Shown one piece after another: positions 20,811-32,160 of a stretch of DNA of 64,000 nt. A program made the position numbers and the translations under genes. Source of the DNA: Volvariella volvacea V23 (lineage: Eukaryota; Basidiomycota; Agaricomycetes; Agaricales; Pluteaceae); the NCBI GenBank assembly GCA_000349905.1, contig KB722771.1, positions 159,424-223,423 of the forward strand. The letters are read 5' to 3'. The notes below the pieces were generated by a model that did no database searches, had not been told where the DNA came from, and saw nothing but the letters and a program-made list of their open reading frames with translations. Every line of letters begins with the position of its first letter. The first letter of the stretch is position 1.

Positions 20811-22793
20811 TTAGTTTCCAGCCATTAGGTAAAAGCGGAGGACTTCTAAACCTCTTCGAAAAAGGTCTTGCAACCTCAAAGAATTCCATCGTGATGCTGA
20901 ATCCCCAGTTCGATAGGGACGAGCATTGACTACCTCTTCCACATGTGCCAAATGCACACAGTCCAATCCATTGGTACAATTTGCTACGATTGACCCAATA
21001 GCCTGTCCTTCGTAATATGCTCCATGGAGATAGCCTAGAAGAAACAAGACAGATGAGGCACGAATAGAAAGGAAAGAGAATAGAGAACCATACCAAAGTG
21101 TCGCTCACTCGTAGCTTCACCAGCAAAGTATAATCGCCCCTCATTTGCACGCAGGTTGTTGTGGTGTTCAATAAAGAATGAGGGAGGCCAGTTGGAGTAG
21201 GAGCCTCTGTATAGAGGATCAGAATTCCAACGTTGGAAGTAGAAGTCTGTTGGTTCAGGAACCGTGATGTTGGGATACATCGAACGGAGGACGTCCATCA
21301 CTTCCGACTGCACTTGTTCGAATGGCAATGCCTCGATCCGTTTAGAGTAATCTCCCTGATAGCCCGTAAGCCCGCTGCAGCGAAACGAAATTTGGGATAT
21401 CAAATAAGCGTACAGTTACGGTGGCAAATATGAGGCCACTGCCAGGGAAGAAGTCTGGATGATCCAGACTCTGCCAAATTGGATATCGACCACGTTCCGG
21501 ATCGGCGTACAGTGCGAACTGTATGAAAAGGTAAGACGTGAATCACGGAGAAACGCGCGTAAAACGTACCTCCGTATCGAACCAAAACTTCTTTGGGAAT
21601 TTCATGAAGATCTTCGTGTACGTCGCCATAGTCATGGTTTGAATTGCCTCCACCTTGTAAGCTGATCCAATGTTAATCCAATGAACCTATCCACCGTGAC
21701 AATGAATCGCGTACCAGGAAGAGGAGGACTGAAAGTAACATCGTCGTTCTGCAGAACACCCAAACTAAATGTGCAGATGGCATAATCCGCCGAGATGGTT
21801 GAATTGTCGGCTGTGGTGACGATGACACCGTCATCGGTGTATCGGATATCCCTGACAACGGTATCAAGTCGGATATGCGAGGAGTTGAAGTATTCCTCTG
21901 CTTCTTTTTGGATTATCATTTTAAAGCCGCGTTGGTCAATTGAGAGGTCATTGTCGTCGGAGAATCCCCCTCCTTCAGTCTTAAAGGTATGATTACTGGC
22001 CTAGAGCGGATGCAAGCAATTAATTCAACATATAAACTCGCTGAGATCAACACCTCACCCAAGAAGAGGCCACCCAAGATGTTTGGTCGGGCTTTTGAGC
22101 AAACTCCCAATCGAACTGTGGATCAATTTAATTAATGACTCGGATATGCAAATTTAGGAGCAGACTCACAGCCAAATACTCTGCAGCGAGTTGACGAGTC
22201 GTGAGTGGCTTTGCCCCGATATTGAAAGACCAGTCTTCGCAGTTACATCCACGAGATTCTTGGCAATGCGAATGCCAGCAGCTGCGATCATACGGTTGTG
22301 CGCACCGAGGGCTTCTTTAACTAAATCAGTGTAGTTTACTGGACCATGATTATCATACGTCACTACAGAAAGCTCATAAGTCAAGGTGTACATTCAGAGT
22401 CAAAGAATTGGACGTACACAGACTGGTGTAAGGGTTACTCCCTTGAAACTTCAACCCATGTTTCTCCGCCAGCTCGAGCATCGGGTTGACAGGCCCCGAC
22501 GCCGACGTGTTCCTCGTTCCTTGAATCCAATTCGCGCCAACTTCGATCGTGTACCCTGAAAATTCGTGACTTCTCATCCTTCCGCCCAATTCATCGCGGC
22601 CTTCGACGATGATAAAGTCGTCAATGCCCTGTTGCTTGAGCGTCCTTGCCGCGATGATACCAGCAACGCCACCACCAAGGATTAGGACCTTGGTATCGTG
22701 CCTGGGAGGTGGGGTTGGTCTTCGGGGTAACACAGAGGCACTAACGCCAGAGGCGCTAATACACAAAACAGCCAGAATCTCCCAGAAATGCAT
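20811..22793 (-). CDS. secreted FAD amine oxidase (polyamine-oxidase-like) 1, with a one-base frameshift
   Basis: Flavin amine oxidase family, oxidising amines such as polyamines to an aldehyde, ammonia or amine, and H2O2. Exons (minus): 22793..22418, 22362..22170, 22115..22059, 22000..21715, 21661..21570, 21518..21414, 21355..21094, 21034..20811. These are the seven intron positions of the copy at 32907. A signal peptide (MHFWEILAVLCISASGVSA) is followed by the FAD motif VLILGGGVAGIIAARTL and VEGRDELGGRMRSHEF. Exon 2 is 193 nt where the sister has 194: a run of four C's at 22214-22217 is one base short, and the frame runs to a stop unless a base is restored. All later exons are intact, so this is either a recent inactivation or a homopolymer error. 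Without that lesion it would be 531 aa. The C-terminus is 28 residues longer than the sister's. Confidence 0.88.
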
Positions 22794-22876
22794 CGCGGAG
22801 AGGACAAGGATGGAAGAAGTGAAGAATCCGAGTCGAGAAATGCCCTGCGATGAAAATCTATGGGGCAAAGGCCTAC

Positions 22877-22884
22877 CTATTTAT
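22877..22884 (-). promoter_or_regulatory. TATA-like box of amine oxidase 1
   Basis: ATAAATAG, 84 nt before the ATG. The sister gene has the same octamer at nearly the same distance (32815-32822). Confidence 0.55.
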
Positions 22885-23915
22885 GCCACCGCTGGAAAAC
22901 ATTGCAATCGGTGCTTTCTGAGGCCGGGCATGGGTCGCACGAACCTGCTTGTTCAGACAAGAGGAATATTACGACTGTAACTGGGCATGCCGGAATGTAA
23001 GAAAAAAGCATCCCCTATGTTGCCTTGATGTGACCTCCATTGCGCCGGCACTCTCAAATTGGAGAAAGGGGCTCGTGTTGCAGAAAAACAGCCCTTCGAG
23101 GGCTGAAGTAGCTGACGTGCGCCAAGGCAGCTGACGACTCAGATGAGATGGCGGGCACGCATGCTGAACTCGTTACTTCTTGGTTCAGAACGGCTACGCC
23201 GGTGCTCGGTCACAAGCCAATGCCGTAACGGGCTCCATTGTAAATTCAACCTGACATATATAGGGCTTGTAGCATCGTGAAAGACTGCACGCACGGAATT
23301 TGTCCCCGGTACCCACGTCAAAGTCTAGCTTTACGCGAGCCCCCTGGGCGTTCTGATAGATTAAGCCTTGATAGATTAAGCCTTGGCTCCCAGCGCCCAC
23401 TCTACAGCATGTCTTATTGGGAGTGACCCCGAGGAGAAAAGTCTTTAAACCCTTCCAAGTACGGCGGCCGCTAGAATCAGTCTCCATAACGGCTTTTGCA
23501 CGCCGAGCTTTTCGAAACAAACACAGATAAACAGAATCCCTTTATTCCGTTCCCGATGCGATGCTGTCGTAAAAAAACTTCAACTTGAGTGCCCTAACTA
23601 AGGTGTCCACGACAAGTTTATCGAGGGCGTTCAAAAACAAAACAGCTGGACGTCTTCCAAGCTAGTACTTGAGCAAGAGCAAGAAAACTCAAGGGCTCAC
23701 CTATACTCCGTTTGAATGTTGATTCGAGTCGTAGACATTTTATGACGTGGGAGTATATCACCACATAGGATAAAGGAACAGCATTAGACTCGTAGAAGTA
23801 ATTATGGGCCGGCACCTCGAGGGTCCTCTAAGGTACGTCCAGGCACCATTACAATTGTTCTAAAAGCCGTTAAGCACTTTGGAGGCTGATACCCTACACT
23901 GATCTTCGACGACGT
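22885..23915. other. intergenic, no gene seen
   Basis: Includes a perfect 15-nt tandem duplication (TGATAGATTAAGCCT twice) at 23354-23383. Otherwise featureless. Confidence 0.5.
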
Positions 23916-24858
23916 TTACCAGGGACACTTGAACATTTATCCACGTCAGCCATCGATACAAAATACAAGATGAGAAGACACCACGTACAACATACTGCTT
24001 GAAAGCCTCAAAACACCGGAACACGACCTCCCTGTTCTCAAGCGGATACATGCCGCACTCTGCATATGCGTCCGGATCCGGAACAGGTGGAACGCATTCA
24101 AGTACGGTGGTAGGATGGGATGGACGCGTTCCTTGGCTAACGCACTGAACGAGGTCATCACTAACGGGGATGCGATAAAACGTAGCTGTAGCCCGGCTTA
24201 TGATTATACCAGGTATAACCGTAAAGGGTACAGGAGGCAATCCCGCATCATGCCGCACGCGCTTGTTCTTGGTGAATGCTGCAATAGCCTGTGCAGCGAG
24301 TTGTGCCACAGGATCAGGGCTTTCTTTTTCTTCGAGCTTGAGCTGTGCGTTAGCATGCGAAAAAGGTAATATATTAAAGAAACAACTCACGTCCTCTACC
24401 TGCAGGACGAGGATATGCTGAAACGAGTAAGACTCGACGCAGACGCTAATTTTTGCCTCGACATCTATTCCACACATCCTAAACGGCAAGTGTTCATACT
24501 GATGCACCGTGCGGCCGGGTTTCTCGTATCCAATGTACCGCAGGAGAAACGCCGCAAAGTCGGTGACCTCACTACGCCCTCCACTCAATGCACCACTCAT
24601 ATACTCGAAAAAGTGCATCTCGTCAGCGGTGCAACCATCCGGAGGCTTCGCGAGATGTTTGAGGATAGCATCCGACACGGGCGGTTCAGGGAGTTCGGGA
24701 ACGCCGAAGAAAGTGAGGGCGTCGACGGTTTGGACCTGGATGTTAAAATAGTCAAGTTCGCTCTGGGACCATGCGCATCCGGGTTTTGCAGAACAAGGGG
24801 AAGGGCGCGTCATGGAGAGGAGCGATAGCAGGGTTGATAGATCAGTCAGGTATAGCAT
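23916..24858 (-). CDS. unknown protein, possible PD-(D/E)XK-like fold, 277 aa
   Basis: A member of a basidiomycete family I recognise by sequence pattern but for which I know no function. Exons (minus): 24858..24391, 24342..23989, 23927..23916. The first intron (48 nt, branch GCTAACG) is in frame without stops, so retention is possible. The last exon encodes only CPW and the stop; an unspliced reading would end at 23860. Features: an N-terminal CAWSQSELDYFNIQV and TFFGVPELPEPPV, a central strand AKISVCVESYSFQHILVLQ, then AQLAAQAIAAFTKN, PGIIISRATATFYRIPV and C-terminal REVVFRCFEAFKQYV. In relatives as I remember them the central strands carry an Asp and an E-D-K; here the first Asp is replaced. 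The start could instead be the Met of MTRPSPCSA at 24813. Confidence 0.7.
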
Positions 24859-25247
24859 GGTGGAACGCTCAATGGTGGAGCACTATGCAGGGAGAGACAT
24901 GCAGCAGTAATTGTGGCAAAGCGACATCATGTGACTGCGTCATTAATGCGTCGCGACAGTGACGTGAACGGACTACCAGATACGGGGAGGGAGAACCGGA
25001 GCGTTACAGGGCATAGATGTGGGCATAAAGGCTGGACCACCTCAACGTTCCGATGCGATCCATCTAGTCATCGCTGCTCGATAGACCTCCGCGGAGAGCC
25101 GGTGAAGAACGTCCAAGTGCGAAAATCAGATTCGCCGAGACAAGAAGCATTTGCACACCGGAATAGGGCGCAAGGCGTATCCACACTGCAACAGGCGGCG
25201 AAGAAGTGGGCTGGACATGAGGGACGCTTCGTCGGAGTAATGCTCAA
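24859..25247. other. intergenic, no gene seen
   Basis: Short spacer between two minus-strand genes. The open plus-strand frame at 24913-25446 is an antisense shadow of APC11 and its 3' flank. Confidence 0.6.
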
Positions 25248-25728
25248 TTATGGTTCGGACGAGGGTTCTTCGACAGCTGGTATTGCTGGTGCGCTTCCTA
25301 TCCTTCTCTCAGCCGTTTCTAGTTCATTAAGAATATCAGTACAAGAAGGGAGGATAATGCAAGCGAGAACTATAGGAAAGCAGGAGGGCAGTGACTTACG
25401 CCATGTTCTCCTGTCCATCGGGCACTGCTGCTTCGCCGACGTTTGAAGCCACTTGAGCAAGCAATGCATATGAAAAACGTGCGTGCATTCTCCCCAGACT
25501 ACAACCGCATTCAGCATCATTCGACCAAGTAGAGACGACCACGGGTCACTTACTCAATGGACAGTCATCTCCAGGGACCTTGCACGTCGGACAACACGCT
25601 TCGTACGGGACGCGACAGATACCGCACACGTTGCCCTCATCGTCGTCGTCTTCATCAACCTCTTGGCCGTCCCCAATGTCCCATCGCCATTGGGCGACCG
25701 CGTTCCACCGCTTGACGGTGACCTTCAT
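25248..25728 (-). CDS. APC11: anaphase-promoting complex RING subunit APC11, 114 aa
   Basis: Catalytic RING-H2 subunit of the anaphase-promoting complex/cyclosome; with APC2 it recruits E2 enzymes to ubiquitinate cyclins and securin. Exons (minus): 25728..25554, 25498..25400, 25318..25248, with introns of 55 and 81 nt and all phases consistent (115 codons). Family landmarks: MKVTVKRWNAVAQWRWDI at the start, VCGICR, CCPTCKVPGDDCPL, WGECTHVFHMHCLLKWL and QQCPMDRRTW. An acidic insert (EVDEDDDDEGN) separates the N-terminal strand from the first zinc cysteine. The last RING cysteine is Asp in CPMDRR, the state seen in RBX1-type RINGs. A 20-residue non-conserved tail (ending VEEPSSEP) follows. Single-copy housekeeping gene. 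Confidence 0.95.
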
Positions 25729-26712
25729 GTGATTCGTTGGTCCGAGTAGAGCAGCGCGTATGTGGTACGAGGCACGACACTGGTGCGGTTGGTGGTGGAT
25801 TGAGATTGCGATGCTGTTTGTGGTTGTGTACGCGTTCTGGGCCGACTCAGGGGTTATCTGATATGATAAGATTCCGAGGTACTGGGTCTGGTCATCAATT
25901 GGAAATGTGTTGAAAGATTGTGGCGCAAGCTTGGAAAAGACCGGGAGATGCGCTTATGGGCTTGAGTCGTGGACCAATGCAGAAGCTGGGCGAGCTAGTA
26001 CAACCTTGGACACGGAGTAGGCATCCCCTCAACCAGCCTTCGGATCCAGGATGTGCAGGCCAAATGCTGAGCGGGAATGAGCATTGAGCGAACAGCGACT
26101 GGAGCGCTCGCACACTTGAAGCGGGAGAGAACGGAATCACAACCAAGCCCGGCCAATCAATAATTGGCGTCGATGCCCGGATGAATCACAAGCCGTCCAC
26201 GCTTCTATGCTCCGAAATCTTGCCATGATGCCCCAAAAATCTAGCCTGGTAAGCGTTTCGTGCGCTGAAAATTGCCTGCAGGACACTGTACCGATTGACT
26301 GGTTATGTCCGAATCGCTTTAGCTCGAATGCACGCGAGAACCTCATTTTCAACAAGCCATTTATTCGCCAAGCGGCGAGGGCGATCAAACGCCGAATGAT
26401 CGCAAATCGAAGTGGGCGATGACAGAAATTTAGCACTGTGAGTTCTCCATGAGAAAGCACACGACAGATAGCCCAATTGTGTTGCTAGCCCATCACGTAG
26501 ACGATCATACAACCTGACAGCGGTGACGGTGTCATGCAGCAGCTCCATGCGCGCCACATTCGCCCAGCATAGGATAGTGCTGGCCAGAAACACCGAAGGT
26601 GATCATGCCAGCGTGCCGAGCCTGCACTCCCGAAGTCAGAAGACTCGAACGAAGCGAAAAATAACAAGCGAGCGTCCAGACACGCCAAAGATTGATAAGA
26701 CATATTAGTCTA
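25729..26712. other. intergenic, shared 5' flank of APC11 and siderophore transporter
   Basis: No gene seen. A GATA-rich stretch TTATCTGATATGATAAG lies at about 25854-25870, with further GATA-type boxes nearer the transporter. Minus-strand frames at 26137-26593 have no family resemblance. Confidence 0.5.
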
Positions 26713-26721
26713 ATCAGATAA
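26713..26721 (+). promoter_or_regulatory. putative iron-responsive GATA factor site 1
   Basis: ATCAGATAA exactly fits ATCWGATAA, the consensus of fungal SREA/Urbs1-type repressors of siderophore genes. It lies 245 nt upstream of the transporter ATG. Confidence 0.7.
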
Positions 26722-26746
26722 ACAGAAAATTGCGTGACCCCAAATT

Positions 26747-26755
26747 ATCTGATAA
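26747..26755 (+). promoter_or_regulatory. putative iron-responsive GATA factor site 2
   Basis: ATCTGATAA, a second exact match to ATCWGATAA 25 nt after the first, within TTATCTGATAA. Paired sites of this kind are known to be needed for repression by Urbs1-like factors. Confidence 0.7.
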
Positions 26756-26957
26756 CGGCCCTGTGCCTGATCAGATGAGATGGCCCACACGCGGTTATGC
26801 AGCCTCAGCCACACATGGGTCCCAAGTCCATACTTAAGAATCCCACTCTTCTCAGCGTACCAGATGCGAGTGCGCGCCATCCTCCCCATTTTCTCCTTCC
26901 TCTTCCCCTTCCTACTCTACCCTCCCCCGACCTTATTCCCCGCCGCCATTCGACGCT

Positions 26958-29552
26958 ATGTCGCTTAAAAATGAAGAGGAGGCCCAGTGGCAGGCCGCCA
27001 AAGACCCCGAAAATGGCCGCCATGCGAGCACGAGCTCTGCCGTTGGTGATGAGGAGTCTGCCCACCTCGGCGTCATAACCGTCGAAGCGGCCCACAAAGT
27101 GTTCGGAAAATACTCCAAGTGGGCGCTATTCATAAGGTGAGTTCGCATTTGCAGCTGTTGGGAATAGGATTACCGATAAGCTCGCCTTATCATACAGTCT
27201 AGGGTTGGCTGCATATATCTACTCTCTGGATGGAACAACGACATACAACTATTTGGCCTTTGCTGTGTCGTTCTTCGGGGCACATAGCTTCATCGGCCCA
27301 GTTCAGACTGCTCAATCTATCATTGGTAAGTCATGCTTGTTGGTATTTCTACTAGTTCGACGAGCTTATCTTTGCGTAGTTGCTGTCGGAAAACCTGTAA
27401 TTGCCAAGATTGCAGATGTCGGCTCCCGAGGAACGGCTTATGTTATGGTTTGTGAGTCTGCTTGATATGGTGTTCCAATACGATCCATACCTAACTCCGT
27501 CATGTAGTGATCTTCTACGTCGTCGGTAAGCAAAGAACCTTCGTTGGAACTCCAAACCCAGCCAACATTTTAACAGGATACATCGTTATTGCTTCCGCGC
27601 AAAACCACCAGACAGTGGGCGGTGGTATTATCATTTACGCCGTGTACGTCTCTCATCCAGTCTTTCGACAGGTTGTCGACTAACACGTCCCTTCTCAGCG
27701 GCTACACGTAAGTCCCTCTCATACCCCTCTCAGTCAACCACTCACTTTGAACAGTGGACTCCAACTGCTAACTCAAGTCATCATTGCCGACATCACCACC
27801 CTCAAATGGCGTGGTCTCGTTTCAGGCCTGATGTCGCTCCCGTTCGTCATCAACGCCTTTGTCGGGTCCAACATCTCCACTTGGTTCCTTACACACTCCA
27901 CCTGGAGATGGGGATGTACGTTCCACTAGTCCACCCATTCCCTCATGCAAACCCATACCCAAAACCAATTTTACAGACGGCATGTTTGCAATCCTCGTCC
28001 CCGCCGCCCTCTCCCCCCTCATCCTCACCTTGCTCTGGGCCGAGCGCAAGGCAAAGAGGCTGGGCATCGTCGACGCATCGTTGCGCTCGCCTCGCAGGGA
28101 CGACGAGGCAAAGACGGGCGGAACCGCCGTTCAAAAGACTTGGAAGATCGCAGAGAAACTCGACGTCATCGGTCTCGTTCTCCTCGGAACATCCGTCGCG
28201 TTGATCCTTCTCCCTCTGACCTTGGCCAACAATGCAAGTAACCGATGGAGGAACCGTAAGTCGCGCGTGTCGTTGCTTTGGTTGAAGAGCTTTGACGAAC
28301 TGGTTCAACAGCCTCGATGATCGCCATGCTCGTGGTCGGCCTCGTCCTCCTCCCCGTATTCGTCATTTGGGACTTCAAGTTCGCGAAGTACCCTGTCGTG
28401 GCTAAGCGGTTCGTTACCAACCGTAGCGTCGTCATCGCAGCCATGATCGGATTCTTTGATTTTGTGAGTTGGCAATCCCCAGATCTTCGCCGCCTGGCTT
28501 ACCTTTGCATAGATGTCATTCTACCTCACCTTTACGTATCTGTTCTCTTTCGTCCTCGTCGTCAAACCCTGGTGAGTTGCGCTCCGTGTGTCGTTGTGCC
28601 CATCTTTACTGATTCTACGCTAGGACATTGTTGAATGCGACGTACTTCTCGCAAGCTCAAACTGTCTCTTTGACCGTTTTCGGTATCACTGGTGGTGTCA
28701 TCATGCGATTCACGCACCGATTCAAGGTGACGATCCTCCACATCCTCTTTCTCTCATCTTATGCGCTATTATAGTACCTCCTCGTAGTCGGTCTCGCAAT
28801 CCGTATCCTGTACGTTCACAACCTCATTCCCAGTCCGTGCACCTAACATTGGTCCCTCAATCCAGCGGTGTCGGCCTCATGATCCACTCCCGTGGCGCCA
28901 ACGGCTCTGACGCCGAAATCGTCTGGACCCAGCTCCTCCAGGGTATCGGTGGTGGCTTTGCAGCCGTAGCCTCCCAAGTCGGAGCCCAAGCCTCCGTGCC
29001 CCACGCCGACGTCGCCATCGTCACCGCAGTCGTGCTGCTCGTAACCGAAATTGGTGGCGCCATCGGAAGCGCCATCGGTACGTCCCCTCATCCTCTGAGA
29101 TGCTCTTCGTGTGTGGCTAAGACAATGCGCTACTGTAGCTGCCGCGATCTGGACGAACATGATGCCGGACAAGCTGGCAGAGCATCTGCCCTTCTTGTCC
29201 GACGCGGAGCGACAACAGCTGTACGGGTCCATCGTGGCTGCCGCCGCCTACCCACGCGGTTCTCCCATCAGAGAGGGCGTCATCCAGGGTGCGTTCTGTC
29301 TATCTATCACCCACGCCATCTTCCTCCCTCCAATCCCAGCTTGTGCTGAAAACCTGTCGTTATCTAGCCTATGATGATGTCATGGGTGCCATGGTTATCA
29401 CAGCAACAGCACTCGCGGTCGTCCCCCTCATCCTGTCGCTCTTCATGCCCAACTGGTACCTCGGCGACCAGCAGAACGCAGTCGAGGGCGTCAACCTGGC
29501 CGGCGAACGGGTGGAGGACGAGCAGGAGAACGACGGAAGCGGGCGGCGTTAG
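26958..29552 (+). CDS. siderophore-iron transporter (MFS, Sit1/Arn/MirB family), 602 aa
   Basis: Plasma- or vesicle-membrane proton symporter importing ferric siderophores. Fifteen exons: 26958..27136, 27198..27325, 27380..27451, 27508..27525, 27577..27643, 27699..27707, 27755..27915, 27977..28255, 28312..28463, 28513..28571, 28624..28726, 28775..28809, 28866..29077, 29139..29288, 29368..29552; phases all agree (603 codons). A hydrophilic N-terminus is followed by SLGLAAYIYSLDGTTTYNY, typical of the family's first helix; then VAVGKPVIAKIADVGSRGTAY, QVIIADITTLKWRGL, a central cytosolic loop after LLWAERKAKRLG, and a C-terminal GSIVAAAAYPRGSPIREG loop before the last helix. Fourteen helices fit. 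Exons of 18 and 9 nt are notable. Two exact iron-GATA sites upstream suggest repression in high iron. Intact. Confidence 0.95.
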
Positions 29553-29865
29553 TCTTTTGGCTTATCTCGCCTTCATTCTCATCGATGCCGTCAACCACCG
29601 GCTTGGCTTGGTTTCACCCGTCGACTCTCGGTGTTGTCTCTTTTTCTATAATTCGTCGTCTACGATTTACCCCACACGATATTGCATGCTAGTCTTTGTT
29701 TTCTTCTCTCCTTCTCGGCTATGTACTTAGAGCGCAGGCTAATAACACTTCGTAAAAATGACGTAGCGCCCGGTTGACATTGACACGGTCCGATGTTCCG
29801 CATTATGTCCGTGTCCGAGAAAACTAAAACACAACACCCACACGACCAACGAGCATCCCCCCAAA

Positions 29866-31877
29866 ATGCCTCTCTTTTCCGACACCGCAAGCTCCGCTAT
29901 TGCTCAGATAGACGCCGAAATCGCATGCTTGCAAGACCGCATTCACGACCTGCGCGTGCGCCGAAATGGGCTCGTGCCGGTCAACCGCATCCTCCCGCGT
30001 GACATTTTACGGGGGATCATGCATCAAGTCAAGTGGGAAGCGAGCAGTGGCGGTGACGGGGATTTTGGCTATGGGTGGATTAGGGTTGGCCAGGTGTGTG
30101 GGTATTGGCGCGAGGTGGCTTTGGAGTCGACGACGCTGTGGACGACGCTGGTTGTTCCGCCAGCGAGTGTTCCGTTGGTCGAGGAATTTTTGAAACGTTC
30201 GAAGGAGACGCCGCTTTCTCTCGTTCGGATCACCGGTCAGGTTGGACGCCCTCAAGGTATTTTTCCGCAGGAGCGTCACGTCCTCACGCCCGATGAATAC
30301 TTGCGCCTCGGGTCGTTGTTGCAGGACCACCTACAACGAATCAACCAACTCAGTTTTGACGTGAACTCATCGAGACTGGCGAAGGAGTTTTGGAGCGGGT
30401 TTAGAGGTTCAGCTGACTGTCTCGAGCAGTTGACGCTGAAAAACAGCCTAGAGTACACGGACCTTCCGCCGGGCATACTTGCCCGCACACCGAACCTCCG
30501 ACAATTGCACCTCGAACGATTCAAGGTTGATTGGAATGCGGCCCCTTTCTTGAACGAAAGGCTCCAGGAGCTGCATATCTCCATACCGTCGGTTCAAATG
30601 CAAGTGGACCAACTCGAACAGCTCCTCCTTCATCTCCCAAACCTTCGCACACTCCAGTTGGACTATGCACTCGCCAATGCCCCGCCTGTGGTAGACTGGG
30701 ACAATGTTATTCTCGGCGAAGGCCCCATCCAGGTTGAATCCCTGCGCACCTTGACCATCAAGGAGACGAGATCCGACAATATAGCGCACCTCCTTTCCCA
30801 AATCCATTTCCACGACTCTCTGCGTTTACGACTTCATTTCGAGGATACCAGAATGCTAGCGTACCTTCCCAAGATTGCAACAACCGTCTTCACGTCCAAC
30901 CCAGCTTTGTCGCACCTTGAATCTGGGTTCGGTCTGTCGGTAAAGTCGCATTCGTTCCGTGCTGGGGGTGGTGGCCCGAGTGCGGTCACTTTCACATTCT
31001 CCGAGCCCGCGCCAAATAACAATCAAGTTTGGTTCGAACTGGGGAGTGCGACCATCGATTACAGTCGACTGGAACGAACTTGCGCCGGCATTTTTGCTGC
31101 CGCGAACGAGCTGGTTCCGATGGAGAATGCGAGGGAATGCACGATTGGTGGGATTGTAGGCATGAATAAGGAGATGTTCACCAAGTTGTCGCGAGGCATG
31201 AATCTTGAGACTGTTGCTCTTGAGGGATGTAACGATGCGACGCCTCTTTTCATGGGAGAGTTGGTGGATGGGATTCCGCAGTGCGCTACCCACAAGCAGG
31301 TGGGGAAGTGCATGACTAGCTTTGACAACGACAAAGAAGACGAAGGATCGTCGGGGATCTCGAGTCTCGATGACGAGGAGGATGAGAACAGCAGTTCTGC
31401 CGTGTCGACAAACCAAGACAAAGTAGGGCCGGGAAATCAGATCTCTACGATAAAGGCATTGACCAGGGGTGTTCATCGTTGCGAAGATTGCGAGATACTT
31501 GGGCGTTCATTCTTCCCCGTATTACGAAGCCTTGTCTTCCGAGATGTTGACTTGAGGGGGTGGTGGACGGTGAAGAAAAACGAGGACCCAACCAAGAGTA
31601 GAATGCATCCGGTGGCAGAGTTTATCGTGAGGAGAATACGCTGCGGTTTGAGAGTCGAGGAGATTGTTTTCGAGGAGAGTCCCAAGGATTGGCCGTTGTC
31701 GGAGGAGACTATTAGGAAGCAGCTTCGGGAGTTGTGTGGGGATTTGGCTCCTCTGATTAAAGTCAGACCCATGAGGGGGACGGAGGTCGGAGAGCGTGGC
31801 AAGACCCGTCAGGTATGTCTCCTCCAATTTTAGCCATATGCAAGGGACTAAGTGGTCTTGCTGTCATTTTGCAGTGA
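29866..31877 (+). CDS. F-box-like protein, 649 aa
   Basis: Probable substrate-recognition F-box protein of the large, fast-evolving agaricomycete families. It opens with a coiled-coil-like N-terminus (AIAQIDAEIACLQDRIHDLR) and then the F-box region LPRDILRGIMHQV...VGQVCGYWREVALESTTLW, near residues 45-90. A long leucine-rich region follows, with an acidic low-complexity insert (SSGISSLDDEEDENSSSA). The frame is open to 31833, but a good donor (CAG|GTATGTC at 31813) and acceptor (TTTTGCAG ending 31874) would place TGA at 31875-31877 as the first codon after the intron, giving a product ending GKTRQ. The alternative is the unspliced form ending VCLLQF (655 aa). Confidence 0.8.
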
Positions 31878-32132
31878 ATTGATATTCAGGCTTGGTTAAA
31901 GGATGCCACCATGACTAGATCTAATAGATGTGACAATTAGTACGTGCTAATCTTAGAGTATTAGAGTGACCTTTGAATAGTAGAATGCATCTTGATGGTG
32001 CTCTGTTTACCTGTGTTTGATTCGCATGGCAATACCCTTGGCGTCCGGTCCGTCGGGATTGCGTCCGACGTGAGGCCGTCTCATCGGCCTCCCGCCACAG
32101 CGAACTGCCCTTCTAAGGTCCGAGCGGCCGTG

Positions 32133-32152
32133 GGCGCCTGATTCCAGGCGCC
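32133..32152. repeat. perfect 8-bp hairpin upstream of tRNA
   Basis: GGCGCCTG-ATTC-CAGGCGCC, eight base pairs with a 4-nt loop, ending nine bases before the tRNA gene. Confidence 0.6.
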
Positions 32153-32160
32153 ATCATCCG

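Noticed and set aside
26137..26593. Minus-strand open frames upstream of the siderophore transporter
   Set aside because: No domain resemblance or splice signals; lies in a GATA-containing intergenic region.
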